Shown one piece after another: positions 8,901 to 17,217 of a stretch of DNA of 64,000 nucleotides. Each line of letters opens with the position of its first letter. The first letter of the stretch is position 1. A program made the position numbers and the translations under genes. Below the pieces are notes generated by a model, which did no database searches, was not told the DNA's origin, and was given only the letters and a program-made list of their open reading frames with translations. The DNA comes from Halorubrum salinarum (GTDB lineage: Archaea > Halobacteriota > Halobacteria > Halobacteriales > Haloferacaceae): assembly GCF_013267195.1 (NCBI RefSeq), contig NZ_CP053941.1, positions 1,674,001 to 1,738,000 of the forward strand, written 5' to 3'.

Positions 8901-9155
8901 GTCGGGCGTGACGGTGACCTCGACGCCCTGCTTCTCCGCCTCGAAGACGGCCTCCGCGAGCGCGACGTTGCGCGCGACGCGGTCGAACAGCTCCTCCTGG
9001 TCTTCCGCCGGCTCGCCGTCCGCGTTCTTCCGGAGGTAGCGCGCGGGCAGGATGTTGTGGTAGGCGTTGCCCGTGAGCCGCTCCTCCATGGTGTCGCCCG
9101 TGGTGCGTTTGATCGGTAGCTCGACTCCGTCCGCGGTGACGCCGTCGCTGCTCAT
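6000..9155 (-). CDS. nrdJ: Adenosylcobalamin-dependent (class II) ribonucleotide reductase
   Basis: This 1051-residue enzyme reduces ribonucleotides to deoxyribonucleotides without a separate small subunit, using B12 to make the protein radical. Seen in the sequence: an N-terminal region with [21 protein letters not shown] with C177, the [21 protein letters not shown] segment (C434, C445), the barrel stretch [15 protein letters not shown], and a C-terminal zinc-binding tail [15 protein letters not shown]...CESCGWSEC after a low-complexity linker. No intein interrupts it. The ATG at 9155 overlaps the stop of a short upstream frame (see findings). Length and motifs match other haloarchaeal NrdJ proteins. 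Confidence 0.95.
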   Translation of the reverse strand: [1051 protein letters not shown]

Positions 9156-9605
9156 TCGGCGGCCACCCCGCTGGCTTGGCGTGGGATATGGGTCATCTGT
9201 AGTGTTGGTGTACTGGCGAGGCGGGCCCTTGTAGGTTCGGATGTTCGGACCCGCCCGGCATCTACATGTCCGATTCGGTATGTAACGTCGGTCCGGCGCG
9301 TCTGACGCTGACTACGGTACGTCGGCAAGGAACGGACTCCGTACACATAAGCATGGGCAGACCGGAGTGAAACTGGTCTCCGCACGGCCAAACCGAGCGA
9401 CAGAAGCGGCCTCCCACCGGAACAAAAGGGGGGTTGCTAGGCGGTGATTCTCGCGGTAACGACGGCCGCTCGTCCCTCTGTGTCCGTCGTCGGACGGAGC
9501 GCGCGTCGGACTCGACGCAGTTCTTGCCGCCGATATATCAACGATCGACAACTGGGTCCGCCCTCGTCCCACAAGCTTATGCCCGGCCTCGCCGTGACCC
9601 CGGAC
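9156..9605. other. Divergent upstream region of nrdJ and a small membrane gene
   Basis: About 450 bases without a convincing gene. Leftward it holds the nrdJ leader: a short open frame (9196 to 9152) whose TGA overlaps the nrdJ ATG, a GGCGGG/CCCGCC inverted repeat at 9220-9225/9250-9255, and a tandem GTTCGGAT/GTTCGGAC at 9235-9250. A leftward TATA-like box may lie near 9345-9352. Rightward, an AAGCTTATG box at 9573-9581 serves the next gene. Frames of 80-120 codons in this region look non-coding. Confidence 0.5.
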
Positions 9606-9821
9606 ATGACCGCACCGTCGCTCGCGCTCGCGGGACTCGTCGCGCCGGCACAGGCCGCGCTGCTCGGCAGTCAGGTCGGCCAGCTGCTGGTCGCCTTGGT
9701 CGCCGTCGCGCTGATCATCGTCGTCGGCAAGTTCGTGCTGAAGCTCGCGTGGCGGCTCGTCACGATCGGTATCGTCGTCGTCGCCGCGTTCTACCTGCTG
9801 TCGACGCTGGGCGTCGTATAA
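9606..9821 (+). CDS. Small membrane protein
   Basis: This 71-residue protein begins MTAPSLALAGLVAPAQA, then has two hydrophobic helices, LLVALVAVALIIVVGKFVL and LVTIGIVVVAAFYLLSTLGVV. I chose the ATG at 9606 because the AAGCTTATG box lies about 26 bases upstream, while the longer frame would begin with Arg-rich sequence. No family recognised. It converges with the Cdc48-type gene. Confidence 0.65.
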   Translation: MTAPSLALAGLVAPAQAALLGSQVGQLLVALVAVALIIVVGKFVLKLAWRLVTIGIVVVAAFYLLSTLGVV

Positions 9822-9877
9822 GGAATCGACGGGGCGCCGTCCCGCGAACGGCGCGGAACGGCGGACGGGCGTCCGGC

Positions 9878-12145
9878 TTACTGGAACGCGGCGCCCGGCT
9901 CGGCCTCGTCGCGGTCGACCTCCGACCGCTTGAACCGCTGTTCTATCTCCTCGTAGCGCTCGCGCGTCTCGGGGGTGACGCTCGGGTTCACCTCGCGCAG
10001 CGCGTCCTCGAAGTGGGCCATCGTCACGCGGACGTTGCCGACGGACTCGCCGACCTCCTCAGGGGTGACGCTGCCGATGAACTCCCGGGAGGCGTTCATC
10101 GACGCCTCGCGGGCGACCGCCTCGATATCGGCGCCCACGTAGCCCTCGGTCCTGCGCGCCAGCGCGTCGAGGTCGACGTCGTCCGCCAGCGGCTTGTTCC
10201 GCGTGTGGACCTCGAAGATCCGGCGGCGCGCCGTCTCGTCGGGGACGGGCACGTGGACGTGCCGGTCCAGCCGCCCCGGGCGCAGCAGCGCCGAGTCGAT
10301 GAGGTCCGGGCGGTTCGTCGTCGCGATGACGACCACGTCCTCCAGCGATTCGAGCCCGTCGAGCTCCGTCAGCAGCTGGGAGACGACGCGCTCGCCGACG
10401 CCGGAGTCGCCGGAGTTCTTCCCGCGCTCGGTGGCGATCGAGTCGATCTCGTCGAAGAACACGATCGTCGGCGCGTTCTCCCGGGCCTTGCTGAACACCT
10501 CGCGGACGCCCTTCTCGGACTCGCCCACGTACTTGTTCAGCAGCTCCGGCCCCTTGATCGAGATGAAGTTCGACTCGCTCTCGTTGGCGACCGCCTTCGC
10601 GAGCAGGGTCTTCCCCGTGCCCGGCGGGCCGTACATCAGGACGCCCTTGGCGGCCTCCATGTCAAGCTCCTCGAACACCTCGGGGTACTCCAGCGGCCAC
10701 TGGATCGTCTCGCGGAGCCGCTCTTTAGTGTCTTCGAGCCCGCCGACCTGGTCCCAGCTGACGTCCGGGACCTCGACGAACACCTCGCGGAGCGCGGAGG
10801 GCTCGATGCCCTTCATCGCCTCCTTGAAGTCCGCCTCGGTCACCTGGATGCTGTTCAGCACGTCGGCGTCGATCTCGTCGCTCTCGAGGTCGATCTCCGG
10901 GCGGATGCGCCGCAGCGCGTGCATCGCGGACTCCTTCGCGAGCGACTCCAGGTCGGCCCCGACGAAGCCGTGGGTGTTCTCGGCGTACTCGTCTAAGTCG
11001 ACCCCCTCGGTCAGCGGCATGTTCCGCGTGTGGACCTGGAGGATCTCCTTGCGGCCGTCGCGGTCGGGGACGCCGACCTCGATCTCGCGGTCGAAGCGGC
11101 CGCCCCGGCGGAGCGCCTGGTCGATGGCGTCGACGCGGTTCGTCGCCCCGATGACGACGACCTCGCCGCGCTCCTCGAGCCCGTCCATCAGCGAGAGGAG
11201 CTGGGCCACGACGCGGCGCTCCACGTCGCCGCCGGCCTCCTCGCGCTTGGGCGCGATGGAGTCCAGCTCGTCCATGAAGATGATCGCCGGCGACTCCTCG
11301 GACGCCTCCTCGAACACCTCGCGGAGCTGCTCTTCGCTCTCGCCGTAGTACTTCGACATGATCTCCGGGCCGGAGATCGTGTGGAAGTTCGCGTCGATCT
11401 CGTTGGCGACCGCCTTCGCGATCAGCGTCTTCCCCGTGCCCGGCGGGCCGTGGAGCAGGACGCCCTTCGGCGGGTCGATGCCGAGCCGCTTGAACAGCTC
11501 GGGGTGCCGCATGGGCAGCTCGATCATCTCGCGGACCTGTTCGAGCTCGTCGTCGAGCCCGCCGATGTCCTCGTAGGTGACGTCGGGGCCCTCGCCGGTG
11601 CCGCCGGCGGTGTCGCCGCGGTCGGCGATCTCCTCGGCGGATATCTCCGAGATCGAGATGTCGGTCTCGTCGGTGATGACGACCGTGCCGCCGGGGCTCG
11701 TCTCGGCGATCTTCATCGGGACCGCCTGCGACTGACCGCCCATCAGCCCGAAGCCGAGGGAGGTCCGGATCGTCTGCCCCTCGGTGACGGGCTGTCCGGA
11801 GAGCTTGTCGCGGATGAACGGGGCGATCTGTCCCCGCACCCGCAGCTGGCTCGGGAAGGCGATCGTCACCGCGTCCGCCCGCGAGACGTCGACGTCCTCG
11901 ACGGTGACGCGGTCGTCGATCCCCACGTCGGCCTCCTGCCGGAGGCGGCCGTCGATGCGGATCACGCCGGTGCCGTCGTCCTCGGGGTAGCCGGGCCAGA
12001 CGCGGGCGATCGCGGCCCCGTCGCCGCCCTCGACGCGGACGATGTCCCCGCCGGAGAGCCCGAGCTCCTCGGCCGCGACGCGGTCGATCGCCGCGAGGCG
12101 GCGACCGGCGTCCTTCTGTTTCAGCGGCTTGACGGTCAGCTTCAT
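9878..12145 (-). CDS. cdc48: Cdc48/VAT-type AAA ATPase with two AAA domains
   Basis: This 755-residue protein is an ATP-driven unfoldase of the Cdc48/p97/VAT family, which feeds proteins to the proteasome or remodels complexes. The N-terminal substrate-binding domain (about 1-185) begins [18 protein letters not shown] domain 1 has Walker A GPPGTGKT at 233-240 and Walker B IIFMDE at 288-293. Domain 2 has Walker A at 506-513 and Walker B IVFFDE at 561-566. The start is fixed by conservation and by a four-base ATGA overlap with the stop of the small gene upstream, so the two are probably co-translated. Confidence 0.95.
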   Translation of the reverse strand: MKLTVKPLKQKDAGRRLAAIDRVAAEELGLSGGDIVRVEGGDGAAIARVWPGYPEDDGTGVIRIDGRLRQEADVGIDDRVTVEDVDVSRADAVTIAFPSQLRVRGQIAPFIRDKLSGQPVTEGQTIRTSLGFGLMGGQSQAVPMKIAETSPGGTVVITDETDISISEISAEEIADRGDTAGGTGEGPDVTYEDIGGLDDELEQVREMIELPMRHPELFKRLGIDPPKGVLLHGPPGTGKTLIAKAVANEIDANFHTISGPEIMSKYYGESEEQLREVFEEASEESPAIIFMDELDSIAPKREEAGGDVERRVVAQLLSLMDGLEERGEVVVIGATNRVDAIDQALRRGGRFDREIEVGVPDRDGRKEILQVHTRNMPLTEGVDLDEYAENTHGFVGADLESLAKESAMHALRRIRPEIDLESDEIDADVLNSIQVTEADFKEAMKGIEPSALREVFVEVPDVSWDQVGGLEDTKERLRETIQWPLEYPEVFEELDMEAAKGVLMYGPPGTGKTLLAKAVANESESNFISIKGPELLNKYVGESEKGVREVFSKARENAPTIVFFDEIDSIATERGKNSGDSGVGERVVSQLLTELDGLESLEDVVVIATTNRPDLIDSALLRPGRLDRHVHVPVPDETARRRIFEVHTRNKPLADDVDLDALARRTEGYVGADIEAVAREASMNASREFIGSVTPEEVGESVGNVRVTMAHFEDALREVNPSVTPETRERYEEIEQRFKRSEVDRDEAEPGAAFQ

Positions 12146-12393
12146 CGCTCGCCCTCCACGGTGAGCACGCCGTTGTTCACGGCCGCGTCGGCGGCCGTTC
12201 CGGGCAGCTCGAACTCCGATTCGACCGGCCCGTCCGGTCCCTCCACGACGACGATCGCCGTCTCGCCGACGGTGTCGACGGTGACCGCGTCGTCGTCGGC
12301 CCCAAGGTCGGCGGCGACGATCCACTCGTCGTCGTACTCGTACCGGCGCAACAGCGCGCCGTCGCCGGTCGATCGGGTCTGTATGTGATTCAT
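12142..12393 (-). CDS. Small Hsp20-like protein upstream of cdc48 (DUF7127-like)
   Basis: This 83-residue protein ([31 protein letters not shown]...) is made mostly of beta-strand patterns ending in [19 protein letters not shown], which resembles the C-terminal strand pair of an Hsp20/alpha-crystallin fold (the GVLTV motif). Its stop overlaps the cdc48 start by four bases, so it is very likely made together with the ATPase and may be an adaptor or chaperone partner. The promoter carries two inverted repeats. The family name DUF7127 is from memory. Confidence 0.8.
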   Translation of the reverse strand: MNHIQTRSTGDGALLRRYEYDDEWIVAADLGADDDAVTVDTVGETAIVVVEGPDGPVESEFELPGTAADAAVNNGVLTVEGER

Positions 12394-12394
12394 C

Positions 12395-12431
12395 CTAACT
12401 ACGAGTTAGTCGCACAAGTATATAAACTTGT
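12395..12431 (-). promoter_or_regulatory. Promoter with two inverted repeats for the DUF7127-cdc48 operon
   Basis: The TATA-like core at 12420-12425 is flanked symmetrically by ACAAGT (12414-12419) and ACTTGT (12426-12431). Between it and the start codon is a second perfect inverted repeat, CTAACT-ACG-AGTTAG (12395-12409), ending one base before the ATG at 12393. One symmetric site on TATA and one over the predicted start point suggest control by a dimeric repressor or a stress regulator. This is inference from symmetry only. Confidence 0.6.
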
Positions 12432-12606
12432 TGCTCAAAATCGCATGACGTGAGTGTTTCCGAGCGTATCGGTAGTGTAGCGGTTCGGATCGAACCCCCC
12501 GGCGATCGGCCGCCGTCGAGCGATCGGATCCGCGGCCGGTTCGGGTCGCCGATCCGCGCGGCGGCCCCTCCGGCGTTTATACCGTTCGCCGCCGAACCGC
12601 CCGGAC

Positions 12607-13377
12607 ATGGAACGGGTCACCCACGACGGCCGCGAGACGGCGTACCGCCGCTTCGACCGCGGCGGCGACGGACCGACGGTCTGTCTCGTCCACGGCAGCG
12701 GCGGCACGAAGGACGTCTGGAAGTCGCAGGCGCGGCTCGCGGACCGCTTCCCCGCGGTCGCGGTCGACCTCTCCGGGCACGGCGACAGCGACGACGCGAC
12801 GGCATCCGTCGGCCGCGAGACCCTCGACGCGTACGCGGACGACGTCGTCGCGGTCGCCGAGGCGACGGACGCGACCGTCCTCTGCGGGAACTCGCTCGGC
12901 GGCGCGGTCGCGCTGTGGGTCGCCTTAGAGCGGGACCTCGCGCTCGACGGCCTCGTCCTCGCCGGCACGGGCGCGAAGCTCGCGGTGGCCGAACCGCTCC
13001 GCGACGCGCTCGCCGACGACTTCGCGCGGGCGGTCTCGCTCCTCCACGAGCCGGACCGGCTCTTCCACGACGCGCCCGCGGAGTACGTTGAGCTCTCCGA
13101 GGCGGCCATGCGCGCCTGTGGGCGCGCCGTCACCGAACGCGACTTCCTGACGTGCCACCGGTTCGACGTTCGGGACCGGCTCGACGAGGTCGCGGTTCCG
13201 GCGCTCGCGGTCGTCGGGGCGCACGACGGGCTCACGCCGCCGGCGTACCACGAGTACCTCGCGGCGGAGATCCCCGAGGGGGAGTGGACCGAGGTCCCCG
13301 ACGCCGCCCACCTCGCGATGCTCGAACGGCCGGCGGCGTTCAACGACGCGCTCGCGGGGTTCCTCGGCCGACTGTAG
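12607..13377 (+). CDS. Alpha/beta-hydrolase
   Basis: This 256-residue protein has the alpha/beta-hydrolase layout: oxyanion loop VCLVHGSGGTKDVW (25-38), nucleophile elbow GNSLGG with S96, the acid D207 in VVGAHDGLTPP and the base H235 in VPDAAHLAMLERP. The substrate is unknown; close relatives are annotated as esterases, lactonases or haloperoxidase-like enzymes without experimental support. The start ATG at 12607 has a GTTTATACC box at 12574-12582 about 25 bases before it. It is probably a single-gene transcript. Confidence 0.9.
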   Translation: MERVTHDGRETAYRRFDRGGDGPTVCLVHGSGGTKDVWKSQARLADRFPAVAVDLSGHGDSDDATASVGRETLDAYADDVVAVAEATDATVLCGNSLGGAVALWVALERDLALDGLVLAGTGAKLAVAEPLRDALADDFARAVSLLHEPDRLFHDAPAEYVELSEAAMRACGRAVTERDFLTCHRFDVRDRLDEVAVPALAVVGAHDGLTPPAYHEYLAAEIPEGEWTEVPDAAHLAMLERPAAFNDALAGFLGRL

Positions 13378-13472
13378 TCGCCGCGGCCGCGCGGACCGCG
13401 GTCACCGGTCACCGCGCGCACGCCCGCAACTCGGAGGCACCCTTTTAGTCCGCCCGCGCGTCGCGGAGCCAC

Positions 13473-14168
13473 ATGGTCGACAGCGACGAACGGGAGCCGG
13501 ACACGGGTCGCGCGGACGGACCCGGGGAGCGAGCGGACGCCGCGGGCACCCCCGCCGAGCCCGACATCGAGGACCTGCTCGCGAAGCTCGACGCCCTGAG
13601 CGACACCGTCGACGAGGGCCACGAGCGCGAGAAGGTCAGGCAGACCATCTCGCTCGTCGAGCGGATGCCCGGGACCGGCGCGCTCGCCGAGCGGATCACC
13701 AAGTACACCTCCCGGGACCTCGCCGAGTCGTTCGTCGGCGCGGTGCTCTTCGCGCTCCCCCTGCTCGTCGAGGGCGGCGTCTTCGAGATCGCGGCCTGGT
13801 TCGCGGCGACGACCGTCGCGGGCGTCCCCGTCCTCCTGATCGGCCACGTGGGGTTCATCTTCGCCGCGACCGCCGGGCTCCTCTACTTCGCCGACTTCCG
13901 GCAGATCGCGATCAGACACCCGATCTTCGGGCTCATCCCCCGCCGGTACGCGGGCGTCCTCCTCGTTTCCTTGGCCACGTCGGCGAGCATGCTGCTGTTC
14001 TGGGGGCGGCTCCACGAGGGCGACCCGACCGCGCTCGAACGGGCCGGGCGGATCGCCGTCGTCTGGGCCGCCGCCGCGTTCGGCGCGGGGCTCGGCGACA
14101 TCCTCCCCGGCGAGTCCCAGGGCGAGGACCTCGGGAAGTTCGACCTCGACATCGGCGACACCGAGTGA
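13473..14168 (+). CDS. DUF2391 (TIGR02587-type) integral membrane protein
   Basis: This 231-residue protein has an acidic, probably cytoplasmic N-terminus with a short coiled coil (EDLLAKLDALSDTVDEG), then TSRDLAESFVGAVLFALPLLVEGGVFEIAAW and three more hydrophobic segments (VPVLLIGHVGFIFAATAGLLYF, YAGVLLVSLATSASMLLFW, IAVVWAAAAFGAGLGDILPG). This arrangement matches the haloarchaeal DUF2391 family. The role is unknown. A CCTTTTAGTC box at 13441-13450 lies about 25 bases before the ATG. Confidence 0.8.
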   Translation: MVDSDEREPDTGRADGPGERADAAGTPAEPDIEDLLAKLDALSDTVDEGHEREKVRQTISLVERMPGTGALAERITKYTSRDLAESFVGAVLFALPLLVEGGVFEIAAWFAATTVAGVPVLLIGHVGFIFAATAGLLYFADFRQIAIRHPIFGLIPRRYAGVLLVSLATSASMLLFWGRLHEGDPTALERAGRIAVVWAAAAFGAGLGDILPGESQGEDLGKFDLDIGDTE

Positions 14169-14288
14169 CCCGTCGCGGTCGCGCGCGGCGGAGCGGTCGG
14201 CGGTCGCCGCGCGGTCTGACCGAATCCGGTCCGGGGGCGGATCCCGACTTTCCACAGCTTTTTCGCCGCGGCGACCCTACCCGTGTTC

Positions 14289-14663
14289 ATGTCAGCGCTA
14301 CGCGACGCGCTCCGGGACCTCCCGGACGCGGTGTTTGCGGACTTACTCGAATCGGACGACGGGTACGTCCTCGTCGTCGACCTCCCGGGCGCGGCCGCCG
14401 AGACGACCGAGGTGCTCGTCGAGGACGGGCGCATCGAGATCGAGGGCCGCCGCGAGAAGGCCGTCCCCGACGGGTTCGAGTACGTCCGCGAGGACCGCCC
14501 GCTGTTCCTCGACGCGGAACTCCCCCTCCCGACCGACGCCGACGGCGCCGGCGCCGACGCCGAGATCGACCGCGGCGTCCTCGAGATATCGGTCCCCAAG
14601 CGGGAGCGGGACGTCTCCCGGACCATCCCCGTCGACGACGCCGACGACGAGGGCGACGCCTGA
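14289..14663 (+). CDS. Hsp20-type small heat-shock protein
   Basis: This 124-residue protein has an alpha-crystallin-like domain: DDGYVLVVDLPGAAAETTEVLVEDGRIEIEGRRE, then FEYVREDRPLFLDAELPLPTDAD and the closing GVLEISVPKRE strand. Such proteins bind unfolding proteins. I chose ATG 14289 over the GTG at 14283; either would be near a GCTTTTTCG box at 14257-14265. The next gene starts only four bases after its stop, so the two are probably an operon. Confidence 0.85.
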   Translation: MSALRDALRDLPDAVFADLLESDDGYVLVVDLPGAAAETTEVLVEDGRIEIEGRREKAVPDGFEYVREDRPLFLDAELPLPTDADGAGADAEIDRGVLEISVPKRERDVSRTIPVDDADDEGDA

Positions 14664-14666
14664 CGG

Positions 14667-16340
14667 GTGGTCACGCTGGTCAACCTTCGCGCCTACTGGC
14701 GGTTCGTCGTCGTTCTGCGGCGGTTCTCGCCGCTCATCATCGCCTACTGGCGTGACCGCCGCCGGTACTTCCTGTTCGGCGGGAGCCGCGAGGTCGACGC
14801 CGAGACCCAGCGCGAGCGCGCCGCGGTGCTGCTCGACATCCTGCTCACCCTCGGCCCGACGTTCATCAAGCTCGGCCAGATCCTCTCGACGCGGCCGGAC
14901 ATCCTCCCGCCGGCGTACATCGAGGTGCTGGAGGGGCTCCAAGACGACGTGCCGCCCGCGCCGTGGGAGGAGTCGAAGGTCGTCCTCGAAGACGAGTTCG
15001 GCCCGGTCGACGACGTCTTCGACGAGTTCGACCGCGACCCGATAAGCGGCGCCAGCCTCGGGCAGGTGTACACCGCCACCTACGACGGCGACGAGGTCGC
15101 CGTGAAGGTCCGTCGCCCGGGCATCGAGTCGCTCGTCGAGGCCGACCTCCGGACGATCCGCTGGTCGATCCCGCTCATCAAGCGGTTCACCGGCGCCGGC
15201 CGGGCGTTCTCCTTGGAGAACCTCGCCGACGAGTTCGCCAAGACGATCCGCGAGGAGATGGACTACGCCCGCGAGCGGACGATGCTCGAAGAGATCCGTG
15301 ATAACTTCGCCGACGAGGACCGGATCCGCATCCCGGAGACGTACGAGCCGGTCTCCGGCCCGCGCGTGCTCACGATGGAGTACGTCCCGGGCACGAAGAT
15401 CAGCGACATCGACGCGCTCGACGAGGCGGGCCACGACCGGACGGAGGTCGCGGAGACGCTCCAGGAGGTGTACCTCCAGATGATCATCGAGGACGGCGTG
15501 TTCCACGCCGACCCGCACCCGGGGAACCTCGCGGTCGCGGACGACGGCGCCGTGATCTTCTACGACTTCGGGATGGCCGGCCGGGTCGACCCGTTCATCC
15601 AGGAGAAGATCGTCGAGTTCTACGTCGCGGTCGCGCGCCAGGACATCGACGCCATCCTCGACACCCTGATCTCGATGGGGACGCTCTCGCCGGAGGCCGA
15701 CCGCGAGGTGATGGGCAACGTGATGGAACTGGCCATCGCGGACGCCAGCGGCGAGGACATCGAGCAGTACCAGGTGAACCAGATCATCGAGCAGGTGGAG
15801 TCGACCATCTACGAGTTCCCGCTGCGGCTCCCGCCGAACCTCGCTTTGGTCCTCCGGGTCGCCACCGTCGTCGAGGGCGTCTGCGTCACGCTCGACCCCG
15901 AGTTCGACTTCATTTCGACGGCGACCGACTACCTCCGCGAGGAGGGGTACTACGAGCAGACCGCCCGCGACCTCGCCGAGGACGCCGGCCGGCAGGTCCA
16001 GCGCACCACCGAGGCGCTGTTCACGGTGCCGCCGAAGGCGGACGAGTTCCTCGACCGCGCCAACCGCGACGACCTGACGGTCAACGTCGTGTTGGAGGAC
16101 GACACGAAGGTGTTAGAGAAGCTGGCGATGCGGATCGCCTACTCCGTGCTGCTCGCCGTCGGCGTCCTCTCGGCGACGATCCTCTACTCGTTCGCCGAGA
16201 ACTGGCGGCTCGCGGTCGTCGTCCTCGCGCTGGCGGCGCCGCTCGCGATCGCCCTGTACCGGTCGTTCCGGAAGAAGCGGGGCCTCCGCGCCACGCCGCA
16301 GTTCACCAGGCAGGGCATGAAGCAGCGACGCGACGACTGA
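14667..16340 (+). CDS. UbiB/AarF (ABC1) family protein-kinase-like protein
   Basis: This 557-residue protein belongs to the ABC1/UbiB/ADCK family, atypical kinases linked to isoprenoid quinone metabolism. The family landmarks are TLGPTFIKLGQILSTRPDILPPAYI (the KxGQ motif), the altered P-loop GASLGQVYTATYDGDEVAVKV, HADPHPGNLAV as catalytic loop and IFYDFGMAG as metal-binding DFG. Two C-terminal helices (YSVLLAVGVLSATILYSF and LAVVVLALAAPLAIALY) anchor it to the membrane. It begins with GTG four bases after the Hsp20 stop. It may support menaquinone synthesis, but its target is not known. Confidence 0.93.
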   Translation: MVTLVNLRAYWRFVVVLRRFSPLIIAYWRDRRRYFLFGGSREVDAETQRERAAVLLDILLTLGPTFIKLGQILSTRPDILPPAYIEVLEGLQDDVPPAPWEESKVVLEDEFGPVDDVFDEFDRDPISGASLGQVYTATYDGDEVAVKVRRPGIESLVEADLRTIRWSIPLIKRFTGAGRAFSLENLADEFAKTIREEMDYARERTMLEEIRDNFADEDRIRIPETYEPVSGPRVLTMEYVPGTKISDIDALDEAGHDRTEVAETLQEVYLQMIIEDGVFHADPHPGNLAVADDGAVIFYDFGMAGRVDPFIQEKIVEFYVAVARQDIDAILDTLISMGTLSPEADREVMGNVMELAIADASGEDIEQYQVNQIIEQVESTIYEFPLRLPPNLALVLRVATVVEGVCVTLDPEFDFISTATDYLREEGYYEQTARDLAEDAGRQVQRTTEALFTVPPKADEFLDRANRDDLTVNVVLEDDTKVLEKLAMRIAYSVLLAVGVLSATILYSFAENWRLAVVVLALAAPLAIALYRSFRKKRGLRATPQFTRQGMKQRRDD

Positions 16341-16367
16341 CCCGTCCCCTCCCGGAAACGGGCCGTC

Positions 16368-17210
16368 TCAGGCCTCTTCCGGCCGACAGATCCACACGTC
16401 TTCCGCCTCCTCGACCGCGTAGTCCCGCGCCGCCAGCCACTCGCGGAGGGCGGCGGAGCCGGACCCGAGCTCGGACGTGGTCTCCTCGGCACCCCCCTTC
16501 GCGTCCTCGGCCGCCGCCTCGGCGGCCTCGTGGACCTCCACGACGAGCAGCGGGCCGTGGGTCGCGAGCGTCGCCGTCGCGCCCCGGAGGACCGCGGCCT
16601 CGTGGCCCTCGACGTCGACCTTGATCGCGTCCGGCGGGGGGACGGCGCCGACCCCGTCTTCTCCCTCGTCGCCGACGCCCTCGACGAGGTCGTCGAGCCG
16701 GCGGACGGGGACCGACTCCGTGCCCGCGACGCTCGCGCCCCACCTGGTCGCCGACTCGCGGTCGAACGCGGAGCACTTCGAGAACGTCGAGCGGTAGAAG
16801 GTGAGCGTCGCGTTCGCGTCCCCGAGGCCGGCGCGTCTGAGGTCGATCCCGGCGCCGTCCCGGCCGCCGAGCCCGTTCCGGTCGGCGTTCCGCGCCAGCC
16901 GGTCCGCGCTCTCGCCGTTCGGTTCGAACGCGACCACCCGGCGGTCGGTGCCGAGCGCCAGCGGGATGGCGTGCTCGCCGACGTGCGCGCCCACGTCGAG
17001 GACCACCGCGTCGGTCGGCAGCCGATCGAGGGCGGCGAGCCCGGCGTCGTCGCCGTGCGGGTTCGTCGGCTCGTGGCTCCAGTAGGTGCCCGCGACCGTT
17101 CGCTTCGGGGTCGCGACGCCGAGCGCGTACGTCAGGTCGGCGAGCCGGTACAGCGTCCGGAAGCCGAGCCGCTCGACCCGGGCGCGCAGCGACGAGAGGG
17201 CCCGGCTCAT
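16368..17210 (-). CDS. FkbM-family methyltransferase
   Basis: This 280-residue protein is a SAM-dependent methyltransferase. The SAM loop is VVLDVGAHVGEHAIPLAL (about 69-86), the second acidic residue lies in VVAFEPNGESADRL and the FkbM hallmark is DAIKVDVEGHEAAVLRGA. FkbM enzymes usually methylate hydroxyl groups on sugars or small molecules; the substrate here is unknown. The ATG at 17210 is only seven bases after the stop of the site-2 protease gene, so they are likely one transcript. It converges with the UbiB-family gene. Confidence 0.9.
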   Translation of the reverse strand: MSRALSSLRARVERLGFRTLYRLADLTYALGVATPKRTVAGTYWSHEPTNPHGDDAGLAALDRLPTDAVVLDVGAHVGEHAIPLALGTDRRVVAFEPNGESADRLARNADRNGLGGRDGAGIDLRRAGLGDANATLTFYRSTFSKCSAFDRESATRWGASVAGTESVPVRRLDDLVEGVGDEGEDGVGAVPPPDAIKVDVEGHEAAVLRGATATLATHGPLLVVEVHEAAEAAAEDAKGGAEETTSELGSGSAALREWLAARDYAVEEAEDVWICRPEEA

Positions 17211-17217
17211 CGCGGCG

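Noticed and set aside
6000-9155. Intein in nrdJ
   Set aside because: Haloarchaeal reductases often carry inteins, but the protein runs through NPCGE and the barrel motifs without a splice block, and its length is normal.
12435-14255. 606-codon open frame on the minus strand
   Set aside because: It crosses an intergenic gap and lies opposite two recognisable genes (hydrolase and DUF2391); low-complexity Arg/Ser sequence.
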